Shown piece by piece: positions 21,356 through 30,818 of a DNA stretch of 64,000 nt (positions are counted from its first letter, which is position 1; every line of letters starts with the position of its first letter). This DNA comes from Nannochloropsis salina CCMP1776 (lineage: Eukaryota > Sar > Eustigmatophyceae > Eustigmatales > Monodopsidaceae), in contig SDOX01000005.1 of assembly GCA_004565275.1 (NCBI GenBank), forward strand, positions 1,090,765 through 1,154,764. The letters run 5' to 3'. The translations under genes and the position numbers were made by a program. A model generated the notes under the pieces. The model made no database searches, was not told the origin of the DNA, and saw only the letters and a program-made list of their open reading frames with translations.

Positions 21356-23407
21356 ATGGGCCGGTACGACGAAGATGATGCCCACGCTGAAGCAAAAAGG
21401 GTTGAGTATTCTTCCTTCAAGGATGCTTTAGATGACGGTGACTCATTTTTTGGCAGCCCGGAGCGTGCCTCCTTTTGCGTCCGTCGTCCTATGTGTGGTG
21501 TCTGGGGTGGACCTCGCGTTTGGTGCATTCGTCGGGCCAGCGATCGCTGGGGAGTGCTTTTGATAAGCGTCGCTGTAGTCCTCGGGGTGCTCACAGCCTG
21601 TGGCCCATTGATAGTGGATCGTCTAGTCGCCCAGGGGATTGATGCGCAGACGGTTCTGAAAGGTGCTTCGGGAAAAGCCTACAAGACCTTCGTGGACAGT
21701 GGAGAAAACTTGGGTGTTGAAATCTACTACAGCTTGCACTACCTCAACCTCACGAACCCGACCGAGCTGTTGGAGGGCACAGCGCTTGCGCGCCTGGAGG
21801 AAATAGGCCCTTTCGTGTATCGACAACATCGGCACAAATTGAACTTGACGTTCGCTTCTGACGGAGAAACAGTGAGCTTTGTCTTGCAAAAGACATATGT
21901 TTTCGACGAAGGCGCCAACGCGGCGACGGGCTTGGTCGACACCGACGTGCGCGTGACCACGGTGCATCCAGTGATCCAGGTCCTCCAAGGGCAACTCCAG
22001 AACACCCTTAACTCGCAGCTCAAAGAGATCATTCACCCCGCCATCGGTTGGCTGGCGCCTTTGCGGCGCGCGATTGAACGCGAAATCGATGCCTCGGATC
22101 TCTGGAAGGCCGTGTACAAGCTAGTGCTCTGCCAAGGCAACCCCATGGGCGTCTCTCCCTTCACGGTCCAGAGCGCCCGAGATTTGTATTGGGGCTACCA
22201 TAATGACAGCGTACTGTTGACTATGCAGGCATTGGTAGGGGCCATAGATGAGCTGGCCAAGCGTGTAGGCAAGAGGGTGTCTCTGCCGGTCATCCCCGAA
22301 GCCTTCCCGGGACTCCAGCCCAACCTGACTTCCGAGGCGGAGACTGCCCGTCGGATCGGCCCCAATGTGGTTTACACGGGGCAAGGGAAAACCAAGGCAC
22401 GTCTGCAGGGGTACATGATGTTCCAAAACATGACGCAGGTCCACGCATGTCCGGACCCGACCACGGGGGACGCCCCGGCCCCGGGAGAGATGCCCGCCTG
22501 CGACATCTATCAGGCGGACTGGACCAACAGGTCGGCCGTTCGGCATGGGTACTTCCCGCAGTGGAGAAGCGCGGCTGCCAACGAGGTTCGAGGTACGGAC
22601 GGGAGCTTGTTCGCGCACCCCTTAACGGGCCAGGAGACGGTCGTCACTTTTCAGGAGGATTATCGCCGGTGGATCGAGATGGTGTACGTGGGAGAGGTGC
22701 ATGATTTCCACGGGATTTCGCTGCGTCGTTATGTCTTCAGCCAGGAGGATTTCCGGAATGACTCGGTCATGTCGGCAGACTGGTACCAAGACAATCTGCC
22801 GACGGGGTTGTCAAACTTGACGCTCATGGGCGGTTTTCCATTGTTCTTGAGCAAGCCCCATTTCCTGGAGGCGGACCCGAGCGTGCAGCAGGCAGTGGAA
22901 GGATTGAATCCAGACCCAGAGTCGCACTTGACCTTTATCGATGCGGAAGAGCGCAGCGGGGTCACGTTTCGCACCCACAAGCGTGTCCAGTTGAATGCGG
23001 GCTTGAAGCGACTCCGATTCCCCTCCTTGTCTCGCATCGAAGCTTCGTCGTTGGCGACCATCCTGCAGAGGGACTTGAATGAGGCAGAAAGACGATGTGT
23101 GCGTGAGGAAGTGACATGGGACTTTGGCCTGCCCGCCGAGGGGGATGAACACATGCTCTTCTTGCCGATGGTCAGGTACGATGAAGGCTTCGAAATGCCT
23201 GCATCTTTCGTCAAGGATTTCAAAAAGCAAGTGCTTGGGAGCACAAGCGCCGCAAAAACTGTACAGGTGGCGGGTCCCTTGTTTGCAGTCTTATTAGCGT
23301 TGATTGGAGTGATCATCATCATGAGAGGAAGGCGAAACGAGCAAGAGCTCGCACGTCGGCGGACACACCGATACAGTACCATACACGAGGGGGATATAAT
23401 GGTGTGA
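21356..23407 (+). CDS. CD36/LIMP-2 family scavenger-receptor-like membrane protein
   Basis: Type III membrane protein of 683 residues, intronless; family members bind lipids or lipoproteins and sit in plasma or lysosomal membranes. Topology matches the family: short acidic cytosolic N terminus, first membrane span (GVLLISVAVVLGVLTACG, ~68-86), a large glycosylatable ectodomain, then a second span near the C terminus (VAGPLFAVLLALIGVIIIM) and a short basic tail ending RYSTIHEGDIMV. Family cues include the YFxxxLTNPTEL-like region (YYSLHYLNLTNPTELL), GPFVYRQHRHKLNLTF, and many NxT/S sites. The chosen start is the first ATG in frame. The ectodomain is longer than in animals. Ligand unknown; algal members may concern lipid handling, which is inference. 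Confidence 0.87.
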   Translation: MGRYDEDDAHAEAKRVEYSSFKDALDDGDSFFGSPERASFCVRRPMCGVWGGPRVWCIRRASDRWGVLLISVAVVLGVLTACGPLIVDRLVAQGIDAQTVLKGASGKAYKTFVDSGENLGVEIYYSLHYLNLTNPTELLEGTALARLEEIGPFVYRQHRHKLNLTFASDGETVSFVLQKTYVFDEGANAATGLVDTDVRVTTVHPVIQVLQGQLQNTLNSQLKEIIHPAIGWLAPLRRAIEREIDASDLWKAVYKLVLCQGNPMGVSPFTVQSARDLYWGYHNDSVLLTMQALVGAIDELAKRVGKRVSLPVIPEAFPGLQPNLTSEAETARRIGPNVVYTGQGKTKARLQGYMMFQNMTQVHACPDPTTGDAPAPGEMPACDIYQADWTNRSAVRHGYFPQWRSAAANEVRGTDGSLFAHPLTGQETVVTFQEDYRRWIEMVYVGEVHDFHGISLRRYVFSQEDFRNDSVMSADWYQDNLPTGLSNLTLMGGFPLFLSKPHFLEADPSVQQAVEGLNPDPESHLTFIDAEERSGVTFRTHKRVQLNAGLKRLRFPSLSRIEASSLATILQRDLNEAERRCVREEVTWDFGLPAEGDEHMLFLPMVRYDEGFEMPASFVKDFKKQVLGSTSAAKTVQVAGPLFAVLLALIGVIIIMRGRRNEQELARRRTHRYSTIHEGDIMV

Positions 23408-23647
23408 AGAGGATGCCAAAATGGGCACAGACGTTGGCGGATGAAATCAGTAAAAGGGCCATCAACGTAAGGATGTAAGATTGGTTATTGCTTACAGGGG
23501 CGCCTCAGACAGTAAGCAACATATAGCCACACAAGGCAATGATGTCAAGGTGTGGTTTTTGATAAAGGAAAAAATGTATGATACATTTCAAAAAGACGCA
23601 ATCCGCTTTCCTGGAAAAAATGTTTGGTTTTCGTTGTTACTTTTGCC

Positions 23648-26600
23648 TCAATTTAAGGCAGCTTGCTTCCCTTGGGAATGGCGAGACGCATACATCTTCA
23701 AAATTGCCCGTGCGCGTTGTAACTCCCGACACAACGCTAGCTTACGTTTGTGCGCCCGAGTGTCGCGGAAGTACTTTTGAAAAGAGACGTTTTCAGTGCG
23801 TTTCAAATCTTCGTTCAGAGATGGTCTCGAATGCGTACTTTCTCCCCAAAATTGCGACTTGTTATCCCTCCCTTCTCCCTCACTTGCCCCTACATTGCCG
23901 TATCGCTCAATGAAGTAAAGTCTGATGCGCTGCCCTCGCTTTTCTCTCGCAGCTCGACGTATCATGGCATGCAACGGGTTGAGCCGCGGCAGTTGAGTAA
24001 ACATTCCCCCGAAGCCGAGCTTTAAGAAGTCCCAGTGATCATCCATCGCCACCTCTTTCTCCAAACCTTTGCCAGCTTTGTTAAAATAATCGCGAACTCT
24101 AAATGACGTGGACGACCATGGCGTGGCAGTCTGCGTCGAGGCTGCCGCGGCCGTTGCTGCCGTGATCGCTTCTGTTGCCGCCCTCCGCACTCCCGCGTGA
24201 AAATGATGAACTTTGAGAAGCGACAACTCCCAGGCACCCGAAGCCAGCGGATTGCTCATTTCCGGCTCTACGGCATCAGGTCGATACACGCCCATCGCAA
24301 CCCGGTCGGTCTCTCCGTCGAGCATTTGTTCCAGGCCCGGGTAGCGAGTCGGTAGCTCCTTGACGATCCCCAGCACGACCTGTGACTCCTGCGGGGAGGT
24401 GAGTTGCAAAGCGAGGCCCAGAAGGCGCTTATAAAAGGCAGCAACACGCGCCAGAGAAAATTCTCGCCGTTCCAAGAGGGCTTTCCGTAGGCACGTAACA
24501 AGCAGCGGGAAGATGGTGACGCCGGAACGGGCATCAGTCCTCTTCTCGTCCTGGTGGCTGTCGGCGGCAAGGCCCATCCCGACGCGGCCCAACAGCTGGT
24601 ACAAAAAAGTCAAGAAGGCCTTATCGTCGACCCTGAGCTCTCGACCCGGACCTTGCAACGTGCGTAGGGCCGTGAGTACCGCGTGCAGGCTCGCTCCCAG
24701 GGGCAAATTCCGGGTCGGATCCAGCATGTCTTTCAACACCTCCAAGACGTCCACCACGGTGTCCAAATTTATGAGATGGGCTACGCGACTCAACCCCTCC
24801 AGCGCTGCGGGCAGCAAATTCGGCTTCCTGGCCTGTTTCAGCACGCGAAAGTACAAAATTGTAACCTCCTGCAAGGACTCGGACTGGCACCGTGCCCGCA
24901 ATTCCGGGTCTGCGCGCGCCTCGGCCTCCCTCAACCCCGTCCGCACGTCCCTCTCTCCGTCCTCCTCCTCCTCCTCCGCCGCCTCTCCCCCATGCTGGCT
25001 CTTCCGCTTCTTGGCATGCACGCGCGCCTTTCGTAGCACTTCCTCAGCCTCGTCTTCCTTCACCACCAGTTTAAGCGCGTGCAGGGCCCGCAGCATGTCT
25101 TCCGGCGCCTGCAACCGTCTATGTTGCATCTCCTTACATATCAACTTAGTCGCGGATAGAGACACGTCTCCCTGTTGGTCGCGTTCCAAAAGACGCCGCA
25201 CCGCCGCCCCTGCCATCGTCCGGGTAGGAGGATCGGGCCCCATGCCGAGACGGATGACGGCGGTCAGCACGTTCGTCGTGAAGTTGAAGTGAGACAGCGC
25301 CGTCAAAAGCTCGCACAGACACTTGGCTGCCACGCTCCGACGGACCTCCCTCCCCGCTGGGGACACCTGAGGCTTTCCAGAGGGCGACGGGCGGCCTGCT
25401 CGACTCGTCCGCTCCAAATACTTGAGGTATGCTTGGTAGCTGGCAAGCAAGGCCCGCTCGTACTCCTGCGTGCGCTTGACTTCCTTCGACGCCTTCACCT
25501 GCAACTCTTTCTCCGTGGGGAGGCGGATCCGGTAGGCGGGGGCCAGGTCTCTGAAGACCGCCACCAGTGAGGCCATCGCCCAGACTTGGACTTGCTTGTC
25601 CTTGTCCTCCAGAGTGCCGAGCAAAGCCCCCATTCGGCTGCCCCTGCCCCTACCACCGCCCCCGGCGGACCGGCCTAAGAGCCCTCCCTCTGGGTTTTCC
25701 AAGATGGCCTCGCACAAGGTGGCAATCTCTGTTTTTTTCAACTCTAGTCGGGCACGTCGCATCGCTCGGACATCCCCTCCGAACGCCTCGACGGACAGAC
25801 TTTCAGCCACCGCTGCATGTTGTCCCGGCGCTACCCTGCTGCCACTACGATTTTTAGCTTCTCGTCCGTTCTTCGGTCTACTGTCACTCAAGACTTCTGG
25901 GTCCGAGGTTTCGGAATGCATTGCAACGTTCACGTCATCTTCGACATCCTCCTCCTCCTCCTCCGCCTCCGCCTCCTCCTCCTCCTCCTCCTCCTCCTCC
26001 TCCTCCTCCTCCTCCTCCCCCTCCTCCTCCTCCCCCAATCCCTCCTCCTCCTGCTCCTCCTCCCCCTCCTCCTCCTTTTTTCTCCTCCCCTTGTTCCAAT
26101 TCTCCCCCTCTCTTATCTTTTTCCCCCTTACTCTTTCTTGCAGAAACAACACTATTCACTTTCTGCGTGTCTTCGACTATTTCCTCCACCTCCTCTAGAC
26201 GGAAGTGAAGCTTGCCATCGATTGTCTTGGTGGGTAGTCGCTCTTTCACCACCCTGTGCCCAATGCCGCGCGCCGTATTCCATCCTAATGTCGATGCTTT
26301 ACGCCGCATGGACTTCTGTTCGATGGGCACCTCAACGCCGCCATTGTTGTCCCCAGGGGCGGTATGCGCTCTATTGCTTTTTCCGGCCGACCCCGCGGGG
26401 GTGGGACTCTGAGGATCAGCGTCAAGAAAGCTAGCAGCAAAACTAGAGTGCTCCTCAACGAACGCACGATCTTCCTCGTGTATTTCCATGGTGTCATCTT
26501 CGTCATTCTCAATCGGGAGCTGCTCAGGCATGGGAGTGGCACTTCCGGGGCCACGGGGTCTAGGCCCCTTCCGCCTCACTAGACTGCTTTTTTTCGCAGG

Positions 26601-26651
26601 CACTGCACGTCCCAATCGTCCCTGGTCACGCGATGCTGCTTTTTTCTTCAT
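23648..26651 (-). CDS. NOC3: Nucleolar complex protein 3 (NOC3), 60S ribosome assembly and replication licensing
   Basis: Nucleolar factor that pairs with NOC2 to export pre-60S particles and in yeast also helps load MCM. Proposed model: complement(join(23648..26050,26160..26651)), 964 residues. Recognition motifs: KTEIATLCEAILENPE, ALLASYQAYLKYLE, VAAKCLCELLTALSHFNFTT, LLPAALEGLSRVAHLINLDT, and the final SRPSLNEDLKRTE-type tail. Exon 1 carries the basic N terminus (MKKKAASRDQG) and conserved ERLPTKTIDGKLHF. The two coding frames meet inside a GAG repeat; a 109-nt intron (donor AAA/GTGAAT, acceptor GAGCAG/GAG) joins them in phase, but the acceptor lacks a pyrimidine tract, so a length error in the repeat is the alternative. 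It is convergent with the CD36-like gene, 240 bp away. Confidence 0.88.
25950..26080 (+). repeat. (CTC)n microsatellite, poly-Glu on the minus strand
   Basis: Near-perfect trinucleotide repeat of CTC with a few CCC/CGC interruptions, lying inside NOC3. Read on the minus strand it is GAG, giving an acidic run. Nearby frames read as poly-Gly, poly-Pro or poly-Leu and are artefacts. A likely site for length polymorphism or assembly error. Confidence 0.9.
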
Positions 26652-27047
26652 TGTACAGCTGTGGACGGTGCAAGGGGTGGGAAAGCGCGGGATGAGGCGG
26701 GCATAAAGTATCATTTGACGTGGAGTTGGCTTCAGGGGGAGGTGGCCTGAGAGTAGTCCAGCCTGCTGAGGCTGAACGGCCCACAGGCACAGGAAGCTGT
26801 CCTCCCGAGGGATTACCGCCCGATTTTCGACCACTCTCCTGACCCCATCCCCTTCTTTGACCAATCGACGTGTCAATCATGTAGTCATTGACAGGAAGAA
26901 GTTCTTCCCAGCCTCGGCAAGCTCATGTTATCGGGTTAAGGCGGCCGACGTACTCTACAATATCATTTGCGAGACCTCTCCGGACACGTCCCCACCGCAT
27001 CCACACTACCACCAAAGTCCACGCGTTTCCCGGAAAAGCTGTAACAC
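26652..27047. promoter_or_regulatory. Bidirectional promoter between NOC3 and DBP7-like genes
   Basis: A 396-bp gap separates the starts of two divergently read 60S-assembly genes, so both promoters must lie here. It has no coding region of its own. No named motif is claimed; the shared gap would explain co-regulation of the two genes. Confidence 0.6.
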
Positions 27048-29993
27048 ATGGAGTTAAATATCGTTGAGAAACCGAAGCTCAATGCTACCCGTAGCCAAAA
27101 CGGAGAAAAGCCTCTCCGCTTCGTAAAGCGGCATCGTTTTAAGGCAAAGCGCGAGCGCCAGGGGGATACTAAAGTGGGCCTGGGCAGCTTGCGCATCAAA
27201 GAAGCTCCGTTGGTTGGTCCCGAGCCCACACCATCAGGCCAAAAACCACGTAGCGTGAAGATAAACAAGCCGCAAGACTTGTCGTCTACAGCTTTAATTC
27301 TTGGCAAGAAACGAAAACTAAGCGTAGACCTGCTGTCCGAGCAGCAGGAACACGAGGTGGACGGTCCCCTCAAGCGGCGGACAATCTCCCACTCGACACA
27401 CCCAACATCTCGCACAGACGTCCCGGAGGTTGAAGGTCATGAAGGCAAGGGAATGAAGAGTAGGCTTACAGATTCGACCTCTACGCCTGTTGGCCCGGGA
27501 CGTGCGCCGTCCTCGGATTCCCGGGTGAGGGTCTCCGAGAACGAGGAAGGCAAGCGGACTGCGCACTGTCGTCTTGGAAGTGCGTCTACGACATCGATGT
27601 CGAGGCCGTCAAAACCCTCGAAAGATGAAGATAACAAGGCTGCCCCAACCAAAACGCGCCCGCCTACGAAGGCCAGCACCAGTCGCGAGACGACCGATCC
27701 CTCTTCACGCGAATCGAGTACGGCCATCGACCTGGGACCTGGGGGTTCAAAACGTGGTTCACCATTCACACCACTGTGCACAGGATATAGTCGTAAAAAC
27801 CCTGCACCTGCCTCAGCTGCCCGCCTGGATGAATTCCACATCAAACCCTCCGAGCTCGACATGGTCACTGCCGCAGCGCCTACCGGCAGAGATAAAGAAA
27901 GCGCTACAGCTTCTACCTCCGACCCAGCGTCTGCCAGGAAGAGAAAAATAAGCAAACACATCTTCACAGCCACTCCCTTTTCTGGCCTTGGCCTGCACGA
28001 GCACCTAATCCGCGTCTTGGAGGCCCCTCGGGAGCACCACGGCTTGGGACTGCGTGTGGCCACCCGGGTCCAAAGCGCTGCTCTCCCCGCACTGCTTCAA
28101 TCCGCCCGCCCCAATGCCCTGATCTGCTCCGAAACGGGGTCTGGTAAAACCCTTGCCTACCTGCTTCCTATCCTGCAGCACTTGCAGGCGTTACAGCCAC
28201 GGCCTTCGAGGGCGGAGGGGACGCGTGCCATCATTGTGGCGCCGACCCGGGAGCTCAGTCACCAGATATACGACGTCTTGTCTCTTCTCGTCCGAGCTTT
28301 CATTTGGATCGTTCCAGGGCTGGTGAGTGGTGGAGAGAAGCGCAAATCGGAGAAAGCGCGCCTGCGGAAAGGCGTGACGGTTCTGGTGGGGACGCCCGGC
28401 CGGTTGTTGGACCACCTGCAGAACAGTCAAGCCTTTCGGCACGAGGCCACGGAGTGGCTGGTGCTGGACGAGGTCGACCGGTTGCTGGATTTGGGATTCG
28501 AAGCGCAGGTTCGTGAAATTGTGGAAAAGTTGCGGACGAGCCGAGAGGGGGGAAGCAGTGGGCAAGAGGAAGCCAGGGCTAGAGTACAGGTGCTAGCCGC
28601 CTCCGCCACCCTGACGGCCGCCTTGGACAAGTTTGGGTGCGAGCTATTGGGTCAGCACGTGCGGATCGATGCCAAGACTGGAACGGTGGTAGATGTTGAT
28701 GTCGCCGCGACTCCCGGAGAGGGGCAAATGGGGGCGACAGACGGAGAGGGAGGGGGCCAAGACGGGAGGCCGATAGGTGGGAAAGATGATACTGTGGAAG
28801 GGAGGAAGGGTGAAAACTCACCAGCAGACGCCACGCCTCACGCCACCAGCACAGAGCTGAGCGATCATTTCACGACACCCGTTCAGCTGATACAGCAGTA
28901 CATGGTTGTCACTTGCAAGCTTCGCCTGCCTGCCCTCATATCTTTCTTGCGTGTGCATGCCAGGACCCATAAAACTGTCGTTTTCTGCTCGACCTGTGAC
29001 TCTGTCGACTTCCACTACGCCCTCTTCGAGACCAGGCTAGAGGGAAACGAAATAGGGGCGGATAAAAGCGGGAAATCCTCACATACGCTGTCGTCGGAGG
29101 ACGCGGCGGAACAGCCATTGCTGGGCTCGGATATGCCCGTCTACAGGTTGCACGGCAATATTCCCCAAGCTGCGCGCTTGCTCGCATTCAAAACCTTCCG
29201 ACAGGCACCCCGCGGAGTCCTGTTTTGTACTGACGTGGCGGCTCGAGGTTTGGACTTACCTGCGATCGATTGGATCGTTCAGTACGACCCTCCCACAGAG
29301 ACAGCGGAGTACGTGCACCGGGTGGGCCGGACGGCGCGGCGAGGTCGTCAAGGACACTCGATTCTCTTCCTCTTACCTTCTGAGCAGGGTTACTTAAACG
29401 TGCTAAAAAATCGCGGAATCACTCTCACGCCCTTGTCATTGCAGCAGACGCTGTTTGAGGCCACGCCTGCGCGTTTTAAGGGACGCTTTCGGGCGCCTGA
29501 GGAGGTCTTCTGCCTGGATATCCAGCAACAATTGGAGAGAGCTGTCGCCACGACGAAGGAAGAGGGAGGTACGAACGAGAGGAAAGGAAATGCTTCCTCG
29601 CCTTTGCTCGCGCTCGGACGCAAGGCGTTCGGCTCTTTTGTTCGGGCCTACGCCACTCACCCGGCTGACTTGAAGCCAATCTTTGCGGTTCGTGCTCTAC
29701 ATCTTGGCCATGTTGCTAAAAGTTTTGCGCTAAAGGAGCCTCCTACCTCATTGAAAGTGGGCAAGGAAGTGATCAAAATTTCCAGCCAAAGACAAAGCGC
29801 AAGTGAGCATGACCAAAATGGGAAGAGTAAGCGTGGTGGTGACGACTTGCGAGACACTGACAGTGAGACAGTCAGAAGGATGGTGACCAAAAATACGCAA
29901 AAAGCTTTTCAGTCTCCTCGTAAGCAATCAACAGGTAGCAAGCGCAGGAGTCGCACAGCCTTCAGCTCTGTTAGTGAGTTTAGTGCGGGATAA
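27048..29993 (+). CDS. DBP7: DEAD-box RNA helicase of the DBP7/DDX31 group
   Basis: ATP-dependent RNA helicase of 981 residues for large-subunit rRNA maturation in the nucleolus. N-terminal ~300 residues are basic and disordered. Core motifs in order: TRVQSAALPALLQ (Q-like), CSETGSGKTLAYLLP (~359), APTRELSHQ, VGTPGRLLDHL, VLDEVDRLLDLGFE (~472), LAASATLT, KTVVFCSTCDSVDF, TDVAARGLDLPAIDWIVQYD, and HRVGRTARRG. Motif II is DEVD rather than DEAD; related DBP7/DDX31 proteins also vary at the third position. A C-terminal DUF4217-like region follows (FGSFVRAYATHP), as in DBP7/DDX31/DDX10/DDX18 types. An ~80-residue low-complexity insert separates the two RecA lobes, which is typical of DDX31. Intronless; divergent partner of NOC3. 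Confidence 0.92.
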   Translation: MELNIVEKPKLNATRSQNGEKPLRFVKRHRFKAKRERQGDTKVGLGSLRIKEAPLVGPEPTPSGQKPRSVKINKPQDLSSTALILGKKRKLSVDLLSEQQEHEVDGPLKRRTISHSTHPTSRTDVPEVEGHEGKGMKSRLTDSTSTPVGPGRAPSSDSRVRVSENEEGKRTAHCRLGSASTTSMSRPSKPSKDEDNKAAPTKTRPPTKASTSRETTDPSSRESSTAIDLGPGGSKRGSPFTPLCTGYSRKNPAPASAARLDEFHIKPSELDMVTAAAPTGRDKESATASTSDPASARKRKISKHIFTATPFSGLGLHEHLIRVLEAPREHHGLGLRVATRVQSAALPALLQSARPNALICSETGSGKTLAYLLPILQHLQALQPRPSRAEGTRAIIVAPTRELSHQIYDVLSLLVRAFIWIVPGLVSGGEKRKSEKARLRKGVTVLVGTPGRLLDHLQNSQAFRHEATEWLVLDEVDRLLDLGFEAQVREIVEKLRTSREGGSSGQEEARARVQVLAASATLTAALDKFGCELLGQHVRIDAKTGTVVDVDVAATPGEGQMGATDGEGGGQDGRPIGGKDDTVEGRKGENSPADATPHATSTELSDHFTTPVQLIQQYMVVTCKLRLPALISFLRVHARTHKTVVFCSTCDSVDFHYALFETRLEGNEIGADKSGKSSHTLSSEDAAEQPLLGSDMPVYRLHGNIPQAARLLAFKTFRQAPRGVLFCTDVAARGLDLPAIDWIVQYDPPTETAEYVHRVGRTARRGRQGHSILFLLPSEQGYLNVLKNRGITLTPLSLQQTLFEATPARFKGRFRAPEEVFCLDIQQQLERAVATTKEEGGTNERKGNASSPLLALGRKAFGSFVRAYATHPADLKPIFAVRALHLGHVAKSFALKEPPTSLKVGKEVIKISSQRQSASEHDQNGKSKRGGDDLRDTDSETVRRMVTKNTQKAFQSPRKQSTGSKRRSRTAFSSVSEFSAG

Positions 29994-30818
29994 TATCTCC
30001 TTAGTGAAACGCCGAAGTCAGACGGCTCTGTTGCTACATTGTTAGCGCCATTTTCCAAGCCGAAAACATAAATGGGAATCAACACACAGAGTGTAAGTAA
30101 TGACATCAAAGTACAGGAGAAGAAGTTCGATCTCACTTTTTTAGACAACACGTCAATGTTGTCACCTTGCAGCCGGGAGGTTAACGCCTCACCGACCGTT
30201 ACGGCCTTATGGGGTGGTACGTGGTCCCTCACTGAAAGTGCGAGGCACGGAAATTTTAGATCCCAAAAAATGTCGCCGGAGGTTTGTAAGAGTCCTATTT
30301 ATTTGTAGCCTTGCATTTTTCTGTCAGCATGTTGACAACAGGATGCCCAACCCATGCCTTCAAATCATTTTTTGTAAACTTTACCGAGAATAAATGATTC
30401 TTCAACTGTGTCGCATGCAAATTCTCCTCCGAGGAGTCATCAACGACTCGTAGACGACGTCTCGGGAAAAATTGGATTTGATTCGTTCTGTCCTCCCCTG
30501 TACTGAAGCTGGAAACAAATTTGCAGAAGGAGTCTTTCAATATGCCGAGAGAAAACTAAACCTACACGTGGCAAGAATGTAGGAAAGTGAAATCTTGGCA
30601 ATCAAGCAACGATATTTTCCTTTGATCCAATCAAAATGCATCACCCTGTCATCGGCAAGATCCTACAATCAGGCATTCGAAAACCTGGAAGAGTGTCATA
30701 GCTTCGAGATGCACATTGATCTGTGCAACTTACAAGTGTATGTATATATAATTTCGTGCCAATCTTGTGAAACGATGGTACCCGACATTTTATCAAATTT
30801 AGGCTCAGTCAAGAAATC
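29994..30818. other. Gap between DBP7 and ABCG genes
   Basis: About 0.8 kb of AT-rich DNA holding the DBP7 3' UTR and ABCG leader. Frames of 78-107 codons occur on both strands but show no motif, no codon bias and no splice support. Confidence 0.4.

Noticed and set aside
25921-26208. Poly-proline, poly-leucine and poly-glycine frames across the CTC repeat
   Set aside because: Alternative readings of one microsatellite inside NOC3.
30072-30540. Small frames between DBP7 and the ABCG gene
   Set aside because: AT-rich, no codon bias, no motif, no splice support.
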